Positions 58,015-64,000 of a DNA stretch of 64,000 nt are shown here, in pieces. The notes under the pieces were generated by a model, which made no database searches, had not been told where the DNA came from, and saw only the letters and a list, made by a program, of their open reading frames with translations. Source of the DNA: Campylobacter concisus (lineage in GTDB: Bacteria; Campylobacterota; Campylobacteria; Campylobacterales; Campylobacteraceae); the NCBI RefSeq assembly GCF_003049735.1, contig NZ_PIRM01000002.1, positions 124,001-188,000 of the forward strand, in the 5' to 3' direction. Within the stretch, counting starts at the first letter, position 1. Every line of letters begins with the position of its first letter. The translations under genes and the position numbers were made by a program.

Positions 58015-61000
58015 ATGCCTCTAACGCCCAGAAATGATGTAAATTTTAAAAGAAATTTAATAGATATTATAAAATTTTCATATGACAATGACATAAGCAG
58101 ACCATTTATATCTAACAACAAACTACTTATTGGATATGGCTTTAGCCTAAAAGATGATATAGAACTTATTTGTGCCCAAATTTATAAAAACAACAAAGAC
58201 AAAGTCATAAAAGATGTCAAGCAAACTATTGCTAACACCATGAGTAAGACTACCATAGAAAAGATAGATACAGATGAACTTTTAAAAAAGATAAATGATG
58301 CCGCAAAAGGGGCTTATGCAAAGTCTGGAGGTGCCGATACTTTACCTGAGTTTGAATTTAGCTCGGAAGATCAGCTAAATGCCGTCTTGGAACAAAAGCT
58401 TATGCCACTAATCCAAGAGATAAATCAAAAATTAAACAACTCTCCACTTAAAAATTTACAAGCCGTTTCACTTACTTCAGATACACAAAACAGTCAAATT
58501 TCAAGAGAGCATGTCGCGCTTTTAGCACTTCTTTATATCAGCAAAAAAAGTAATATTGATCCATCCCTAGCAAGCTACATCAAAAGCAAAAATCGTTTTA
58601 AAGCCTGGTTTTGGCTAGCATATGAAAGCTTTGGTGATGAAGCAAATAATAAAACATCTCTTTTACGAGAAAAAATTTCAAATCAGTTTGGACTTTATGA
58701 AAGTGATGAACAAAATGTTAATTTTGCCGAGTGTATAGATGTTTTTAGCCATTTAAATATATCCAAAGCAAAATATAAATCAAAAAATCAAAACAATAAA
58801 GAGATCATCCAAAACGTCACTCATTTAGAATTTATGAAACTTCAAGAAAATGGATCAAATTTAAATGCATCAGATGCATCAAAATGTGAGGCTTTATTTC
58901 AGCCATTTGTTACAAAGATAAATTCTTTATTAAGCACTCAAAGTACAAAGACCTTTAGCCTTGAAAACATATACTGCGTAAATTTAATCAGCTCAAATGC
59001 TTCAAACACTTCAAGAATAAATAAGCTCTTAAGACAAAGAGAGGAGGAATTTTACAAACAAGAAAATATACTCTTACTATGTCCAAGGAAGATGACAACT
59101 CCTATTAGAGTCTTTCAACCTAAAAAGAGCGAATTTACCGTCGTGCTAGCTAGTCAGACTCCATTTGATTGTAGTGAGCTAAACCCAAAAGAGCTAAATT
59201 CTAGTAGGCCAAACTATGGCAAGGTAAATTTATGCGAGCTAATACTTACTGACTTTAAATTTGACTCTTACGAAGATAGTAAAAATGAAGAGATAAAATT
59301 TAAAAATGCAAATAGCAAAGATACAGTAATACTCTATCAAGAAAACAAAAATGAAGAAGATAAGATAAATGGTGCTACCTTTACTAGTATAAAGCAAAAT
59401 AGCGATGATATAGAGTATAAACTAGAAGATGGCGTTATAAGTATGAAGTACTTTGAAGACCAAACGTCTAACAACAAACACCTAAATTTTTCTTTATTAA
59501 ATTTCGCTAAAGAGAATAACTTTACCCTAAGAGATGATAAAGACTCAGCTATGTTTGATATAAAGCTTCGTCTAGCTCATGGCAATAATGCAGTACCTAC
59601 ATCAGCATCAAGTTCAGGTCTTACTCTTACAATAAACAATCTCATCATTGAAAACGAAGATGGTAAGGCAAGTGAAGATATAGATAAGATATATCTTCAT
59701 CACTGCTTTGATAAAAGTATATATGAGAGTATATCTTTAGTAAAAAATGAAGACTCAGATATCAAGAACTCATATACAGCTACATTTAATATCCCAATAG
59801 ATAAAGAGAATAAAGGAGATACTAAATTTATACTTTATTCAAGTGATCTAAGTAAAGTTTATAGCACTAAAGATATTCATGCTCACTCTGATACAGCTGT
59901 AATATCTTTAGGATATCAAGATAAGAGTAGCTCTAACTTTTGCTATAGCAATAAGGTTTCGTTAAGAGATATAACAGATCATATAACAAATGTAATCTCT
60001 GATAGTGAGTATCCATTTAAGACAAATGAGCCAATAAGCTTAAAGGCTATATATAAACAAGAAAAAGGTAGTAAGAGATATAAAGAGATACTTTGGGGAT
60101 ATAAGGTCATAAAAAGTAAAGAGTATGATGAACTATCCAAATCAAATCCAAAAGATGTAGTAGTCTTAAAAGATCAAAAAGGTAAAGAGATAACATTTAA
60201 AATTTCAGATGTTATACAAAAAAATGATCTAGACAAGCTAAAACAAGGTGGTCATACTATAGTATTTTTTGCATATCTTGAAGGTGATAAGGATAAATTT
60301 AAGTTTTATACAAGATATGGCAAAAATCATATAAGACTAGATATAAAGATACCTTTATATATTGGATTTAGTAATGATAAGCTAGTTATATATGAGTTTG
60401 AGCATGCTATAAAAGAGAAGGCATTTGATGCTAAATTAAATCTTAGTGATAATAAAGACGATGCTTTAATAAAAAATGATAATTACTTATATATAAGTAA
60501 AAATATCTCTTCAAATGAGATAAATATCTATGAAGACGACAAGCTAAGCAAAGAGCTAAAAAGTGATAAGAATACAAATAAGAGCTATCAAATTTATGCA
60601 AAAGAAGAGAGCTCTAATAATCAGTCTAATGCAGATAAAGATAATAAGCTTGGTATAAATTTATTAAGCAAAGAGAATATGGATAAATTTATTAACTCTT
60701 TTAATGAATCAAAGAGTTTAACTAGAGTAAATAAAGGTATGTGGGAAGATGGGGATAAAGAAGTCTTAGTAAAAGTAGAGATGGGCAATGAGATAGTTTT
60801 TCCACTAAAAATCAAGCCTTTAAATAATAGAGGTATGGAATATGACTGGACGCTTATGTTGGGAGACAAGGGCGAGAGCCAAGCAATATTTGGCAGAAAT
60901 AGAAACAATGGCAAAAGACAACACGCCGCAAGAGATCTATATACAGATATGCCTTTTAAAAAGAATGTAGACATAAAAACATTTAAGTCAGATGTAGAGA

Positions 61001-61404
61001 TAGTATCTATAGCTGATGGCGAAGTAATAAAGACTGGTAATTTTTACTGTAAAACCGATCACATAACGATACAATACGACACAGTAGAATTTGGTAGCTT
61101 TATAATAAGATATGGCGAGGTTGATCCTTCAAGAGTAAAAGTAAAAGCGGGTGATATGGTACGAAAAGGTCAGGTTATAGGATATTCTGGACTAATGATT
61201 GATAACGGTGATCACCCAAATATAGTTGATAAAAAAATAGTAACCATGCTTCACTTTGAGTACTTTACAAATGGAGCCAACAAAGATGATCCTTTAACTG
61301 TCACTAATGATTCGAACAATAAATTTAAAAGACGTAAGGATCTAGCAGACCCACTGGAAATACTAAAGGAAGGATACAAAAATACTTTTGGAGAAATATT
61401 ATGA
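58015..61404 (+). CDS. Large putative cell-wall toxin: lysozyme-like N-terminus, M23 peptidase-like C-terminus
   Basis: A 1129-residue protein without signal peptide. The N-terminus (NNKLLIGYGFSLKDD near 40, RFKAWFWLAYESFGD near 200) recalls pesticin/T4-type lysozymes, though no catalytic Glu is obvious. A long beta-rich middle (about 365-900) is unrecognised. The last 170 residues look like an M23 metalloendopeptidase: H970-x3-D974 in KRQHAARDLY, VKVKAGDMVRKGQVIGYSG, and H1080 in TMLHFEYF. The usual HLHFE first His is Met, and YGEVD stands at the usual YxHL. ATG 58015 follows AAGGAAG. Peptidoglycan attack and export by a contact-dependent system (for example T6SS) are inferences. Confidence 0.72.
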   Translation: MPLTPRNDVNFKRNLIDIIKFSYDNDISRPFISNNKLLIGYGFSLKDDIELICAQIYKNNKDKVIKDVKQTIANTMSKTTIEKIDTDELLKKINDAAKGAYAKSGGADTLPEFEFSSEDQLNAVLEQKLMPLIQEINQKLNNSPLKNLQAVSLTSDTQNSQISREHVALLALLYISKKSNIDPSLASYIKSKNRFKAWFWLAYESFGDEANNKTSLLREKISNQFGLYESDEQNVNFAECIDVFSHLNISKAKYKSKNQNNKEIIQNVTHLEFMKLQENGSNLNASDASKCEALFQPFVTKINSLLSTQSTKTFSLENIYCVNLISSNASNTSRINKLLRQREEEFYKQENILLLCPRKMTTPIRVFQPKKSEFTVVLASQTPFDCSELNPKELNSSRPNYGKVNLCELILTDFKFDSYEDSKNEEIKFKNANSKDTVILYQENKNEEDKINGATFTSIKQNSDDIEYKLEDGVISMKYFEDQTSNNKHLNFSLLNFAKENNFTLRDDKDSAMFDIKLRLAHGNNAVPTSASSSGLTLTINNLIIENEDGKASEDIDKIYLHHCFDKSIYESISLVKNEDSDIKNSYTATFNIPIDKENKGDTKFILYSSDLSKVYSTKDIHAHSDTAVISLGYQDKSSSNFCYSNKVSLRDITDHITNVISDSEYPFKTNEPISLKAIYKQEKGSKRYKEILWGYKVIKSKEYDELSKSNPKDVVVLKDQKGKEITFKISDVIQKNDLDKLKQGGHTIVFFAYLEGDKDKFKFYTRYGKNHIRLDIKIPLYIGFSNDKLVIYEFEHAIKEKAFDAKLNLSDNKDDALIKNDNYLYISKNISSNEINIYEDDKLSKELKSDKNTNKSYQIYAKEESSNNQSNADKDNKLGINLLSKENMDKFINSFNESKSLTRVNKGMWEDGDKEVLVKVEMGNEIVFPLKIKPLNNRGMEYDWTLMLGDKGESQAIFGRNRNNGKRQHAARDLYTDMPFKKNVDIKTFKSDVEIVSIADGEVIKTGNFYCKTDHITIQYDTVEFGSFIIRYGEVDPSRVKVKAGDMVRKGQVIGYSGLMIDNGDHPNIVDKKIVTMLHFEYFTNGANKDDPLTVTNDSNNKFKRRKDLADPLEILKEGYKNTFGEIL

Positions 61405-61874
61405 GGATAATCTTTAAAATAATCTTAGCTTTACTTATAGCTGTAAATTTATCATTTGCAACAGATGATTATATAGATGATTATTATAATAGCTGGAAGC
61501 AAAAGACAATATCAAAAAAGTTTTTGAGTCAAGGTTGCAAAACAATATCAAAAGACATTTGGAATGAAAGCAAGGTTTCCTATCGTCAAACAACTATATT
61601 AAATATATACAAAGAGCCTATTTTAAATTTATATGGCGACTACGACTTAAAAATTAAAGAAATACAACATCTAAAAAATCAAAAATACAAAGAGTGTAAT
61701 AAAAATTTTTGTTACGACTTTGATTTTAAGTGGTTAAACAACAAAAGTCTTTTGGTACAACTACATTTTCATGCTGATAAATATTCTAAATCAAGCTGTG
61801 AATTATGGTTATATGAAGAAGAAGATGGTAGCGTAGATGTTTATAAATTTACATCCAAGAATTTACCTGACTAA
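61401..61874 (+). CDS. Small secreted protein, putative immunity protein for the 58015 toxin
   Basis: A 157-residue protein with a signal peptide (MRIIFKIILALLIAVNLSFA, cleavage about residue 20) and a Lys/Tyr-rich mature part with several Cys. Its ATG overlaps the stop of the large gene (ATGA), so the two are tightly coupled. A periplasmic partner is what protection against a peptidoglycan-cleaving toxin needs. I recognise no family; the role is from context only. Confidence 0.68.
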   Translation: MRIIFKIILALLIAVNLSFATDDYIDDYYNSWKQKTISKKFLSQGCKTISKDIWNESKVSYRQTTILNIYKEPILNLYGDYDLKIKEIQHLKNQKYKECNKNFCYDFDFKWLNNKSLLVQLHFHADKYSKSSCELWLYEEEDGSVDVYKFTSKNLPD

Positions 61875-62137
61875 TAAATTTGATAAAAGAATAGAAGATG
61901 TAACCTACTTTAGTAGCCGAATATGGAAAGTACGCGATAATGAGTGCTGCATGGTTTTGGCTTTCTAATAATCTACACAAAATAGCGGATGAGAGTAAAA
62001 ATGACTCAAATAATGAAAATGTAGTGGATAAAATAACTTATGTTATTAATAGGGGGACCGACGACCAAAGCAAAAGAGATAGAAAAGAAAATTACACAGG
62101 GATTAGAAATGCTGAAATTTTTCAAATTTTTAAATAG
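61875..62137 (+). pseudogene. GH19 (chitinase-like lysozyme) C-terminal remnant
   Basis: From 61904 one frame reads PTLVAEYGKYAIMSAAWFWL, then NNLHKIADES and ITYVINRGTDDQSKRDRKEN. This is the end of a GH19 lysozyme (compare SAAWFW, NLNALAD, ITRRINGGTNGLADR). Just before it, a shifted frame adds KRIEDV, so an indel or stop separates the pieces, and the catalytic Glu region is absent. An ORF from ATG 61940 exists but is only this fragment. It begins directly after the 61401 gene stop and overlaps the lipoprotein gene start. Confidence 0.75.
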
Positions 62138-62666
62138 TGCATTTTTATTATTATCATTGCTGGCTTGCAATGGTATGGGAAAAGATGAAATACCAAATTT
62201 TAAATACAAAGGCACATCTAACTATTATTTTAAAATAGGCAGTGATAGCTATTCTGTAAAGATTTTACGTAATTATAATGAGGACAACCTGGGGCGGGCA
62301 ATAGATATAAAAGAGTGCGCAATTATTTACAAAGACAAGATAAAAAAATGGAGCTTCTGTTATGACGATATGTCTATGTGGAGCGTTACAGCTAATGGTA
62401 ATATAATTGAGTTTAAAGGCGGAACCCAAGACAGAGATGGAAATATAGTGGACTTTTATATACTTTTTAAAAAATTAGCCTCGGAATTTTATTTGTATGA
62501 GTACACTTGGAAATTTGGATATATAGATGAAACTACAAACGATGAAAAAATTAATAAAGCAGAAAATTACTACGTAGATCATGGTAAAAAGAATAGACTT
62601 TATATAAATCAAATCACTCCAAAAATTCTTAATGACACGAGAAAAAGCTTTTATAAAAATAAATAG
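62109..62666 (+). CDS. Putative lipoprotein, candidate immunity gene of the lost GH19 toxin
   Basis: A 185-residue protein starting MLKFFKFLNSAFLLLSLLAC, with a lipobox (LLAC, Cys 20). AGGG lies seven bases before ATG 62109; a longer frame from 62040 runs through the GH19 remnant. The mature part is unrecognised. The overlap with the GH19 tail copies the toxin-immunity overlap at 61401, so I infer it protected against that toxin and may have outlived it. Confidence 0.68.
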   Translation: MLKFFKFLNSAFLLLSLLACNGMGKDEIPNFKYKGTSNYYFKIGSDSYSVKILRNYNEDNLGRAIDIKECAIIYKDKIKKWSFCYDDMSMWSVTANGNIIEFKGGTQDRDGNIVDFYILFKKLASEFYLYEYTWKFGYIDETTNDEKINKAENYYVDHGKKNRLYINQITPKILNDTRKSFYKNK

Positions 62667-62872
62667 TAATTAGGTAATTTGAGTAACGTATTTAAAAGTA
62701 AATATATTTATAGGACAAAAATTTTATGTTTTTGAGCTCTTAATACTTAGCAAAGCCACTAGAATATCGACCGGAAAATTCAAATAAATAGAAGATAGTG
62801 AGATAAAGGTAACTTAACAGTCATGATGATCCAATTAGTATTAAAAATATTTTGCAAAAATAAATATAATAA
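62667..62872 (+). other. AT-rich gap in the toxin island
   Basis: No gene recognised. One frame near 62737-62778 reads SKATRISTGKFK then stop, possibly the tail of another lost gene. Low confidence. Confidence 0.3.
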
Positions 62873-63109
62873 AAAATTTCTACTACAAATTCTGGCATCA
62901 AACTTGGCGACAAACAAGAGCAAATTTTAAAGAAGCTAGGCAAGCCAAACGATCTACAAGAAGAAAACACCATCTCTATCTTCACCTACATCACTGAGCA
63001 AAATGAAAGCAAACTCTTACAAGAATTTGATATGCCACTCTACTACGAGAAATTCATCTTTTCTAATGGAGTTTTAAAAGAGTATGAATTTGGATTTGAG
63101 TATCCGTGA
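62873..63109 (+). pseudogene. Headless BamE/SmpA-like gene fragment
   Basis: An open frame after TAA 62870-62872 without a usable start. It reads SGIKLGDKQEQILKKLGKPN, then YYEKFIFSNGVLKEYEFGFE, ending at TGA 63107-63109. The first part matches the start of BamE/SmpA-type folds (GMTKEQVxxxLGxP). The signal peptide and N-terminus are missing, so it is a 3' remnant of a small lipoprotein-type gene, perhaps a third immunity gene. Confidence 0.65.
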
Positions 63110-63180
63110 TATTCCGCGGATCAGGATATTAATTCCATAGAGTAGCAAAAGATATTTTACGGCCTAAAAGCGTAGAATTT

Positions 63181-64000
63181 CTACTCTTCGTCCAAATTTA
63201 TTTCAGGTAGTTTCTCTTCGGCAAAACTCTTATCTTTTTTGGCAGCTGACGCAACCTCGCTAGCTTTTTTTAAAAGTCCATCAAGCCCTTGCCTTGCCAA
63301 ACGCTCAGTTAGCTGCTCTGGCGTATCTTTCACGCCATCAAGATCGCTAAAATCATCAAATTCTTCATCGTCTTCTTTTTGTATCTTTATCTCGTAATCA
63401 AGCTTGCCATTAAGTCTAGCTAGCTCGTCGCTTATCGCAGTGCAAAAGACCTCAGTGTATCCTCTGTGAGCGCAGTTTTTGGCTAGAAATTCACTCATCA
63501 CGTTTAGGTGATTTATATAGTCATCTTGCAAGATATTTGCCTGTAAAAGCTCGAATTTTAAAAAGAGCCAGTAGGTATTAAGTACGTCGCTTTCGCAGTA
63601 TTCGTTGATCTTATCAAGCTCGCCTGCGTAGTATAGCTCAAGCACCTGATCGCCGTGCACGTCGTATTTACCAGGTAAATTTAAGCTAGCGCAAAGCGTA
63701 TCGAGCTTTAGCCCTCTCACACTTCCAAAATCGCTTATAAAATCAAGCAAATCAAGGTGAAATTTAGGCGAATACCTAGCTCTATAGTTTTCCCATTTAT
63801 TTTTATTTAGCTCTTTGTTTTCGCTCTCATAATATGCCGCTGCATTTAGATTGTAGCGCATCGCACGCACCATTAACATCGGCAGGTCAAAACCCCTTCC
63901 ATTAAAGCTAACAAGCCTTGGGTTATAATCATTTATAAATTTTAAAAATTTAGCGATGATCTCGCGCTCGTCCTTGCCCTCCATCGTGCTAACTTTTAAA
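63181..64000 (-). CDS. Predicted 3'-5' exonuclease (PolB exonuclease-like; 5' end outside window)
   Basis: At least 272 residues, the frame being open to the window edge. It has ExoII RLVSFNGRGFDLPML and ExoIII YCESDVLNTYWLFLKFE of the DnaQ/PolB exonuclease fold, with FHLDLLDFISD and LKLDTLCASLNLPGKYDVHG between. The ExoI DxE motif should lie beyond 64000. An acidic coiled tail (about the last 60 residues) follows the nuclease domain. The composition returns to the genome norm here. Confidence 0.88.
   Translation of the reverse strand, partial: LKVSTMEGKDEREIIAKFLKFINDYNPRLVSFNGRGFDLPMLMVRAMRYNLNAAAYYESENKELNKNKWENYRARYSPKFHLDLLDFISDFGSVRGLKLDTLCASLNLPGKYDVHGDQVLELYYAGELDKINEYCESDVLNTYWLFLKFELLQANILQDDYINHLNVMSEFLAKNCAHRGYTEVFCTAISDELARLNGKLDYEIKIQKEDDEEFDDFSDLDGVKDTPEQLTERLARQGLDGLLKKASEVASAAKKDKSFAEEKLPEINLDEE

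Noticed and set aside
61940..62137. ORF of 65 codons as a separate small gene
   Set aside because: Its sequence is the C-terminus of a GH19 lysozyme and the family resemblance begins upstream of its ATG, so it is a remnant.

Overview
The window reads as a non-thermophilic Campylobacter chromosome, most like the C. concisus / C. curvus / C. showae group. Evidence: AAATTT-rich low-GC DNA, a complete pgl protein N-glycosylation locus, and neighbourhoods that match known Campylobacter order (pssA-psd-ftsH-prmA-cheY beside pgl; argS-tatA-gmk-acidic protein-fliR). The species is an inference. No rRNA, tRNA, IS element or CRISPR array was found.

Layout. 1-5038 (minus): lpxB-greA-LpxH-like phosphohydrolase-cheV-cheA (cheA cut by the window edge), driven from a promoter that faces surE-tcdA (5141-6557, plus). 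6899-13028 (minus): cheY-prmA-ftsH-psd-pssA, then leuA. Between pssA and leuA I find a short leader ORF with five consecutive Leu codons running into a terminator-like hairpin, a leucine attenuator. 13092-14413: hisH-hisA.

14430-36855 (minus) is one long run of mostly overlapping genes for protein N-glycosylation. The core pgl set (pglF, E, D, C, A, B, J, H) is followed upstream by a second module: a second PglB-type oligosaccharyltransferase, a Wzx-type flippase, GT2 and GT25 glycosyltransferases, a second PglH-like GT4, and genes for uronic and amino-uronic nucleotide sugars (WbpO/TviB-like dehydrogenase, Ugd, Gne, UDP-GlcA 4-epimerase). No PglK, PglG or WlaJ is present. An ecotin-type protease inhibitor sits between the two dehydrogenases, and Tag and a periplasmic LigE-type DNA ligase lie in the same strand run. 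The second PglB lacks the arginine that reads the acidic -2 residue of the bacterial sequon.

36901-49202: a DUF4272 gene, mqo, a TonB-dependent receptor, a broken DUF2625 gene, then a visibly GC-richer block (fabI, tpiA, pgk, gapA), a nadD-rsfS fusion, a YeiH-type membrane protein and a lone sugar transferase. The fabI-tpiA gap holds two inverted repeats of identical geometry (13-bp arms, 25-nt spacer). 49294-57870: argS, tatA, gmk, acidic receiver-like protein, fliR, gpmI (minus), then mraY and murD (plus).

57871-63109 is an AT-rich island. It holds a 1129-residue protein with a lysozyme-like N-terminus and an M23 peptidase-like C-terminus, overlapped by a small periplasmic-protein gene; then a decayed GH19 lysozyme C-terminus overlapping a lipoprotein gene; then a headless BamE/SmpA-like fragment. 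I interpret it as a stack of cell-wall-toxin/immunity cassettes, one intact and others displaced. A PolB-type 3'-5' exonuclease gene (partial) closes the window.
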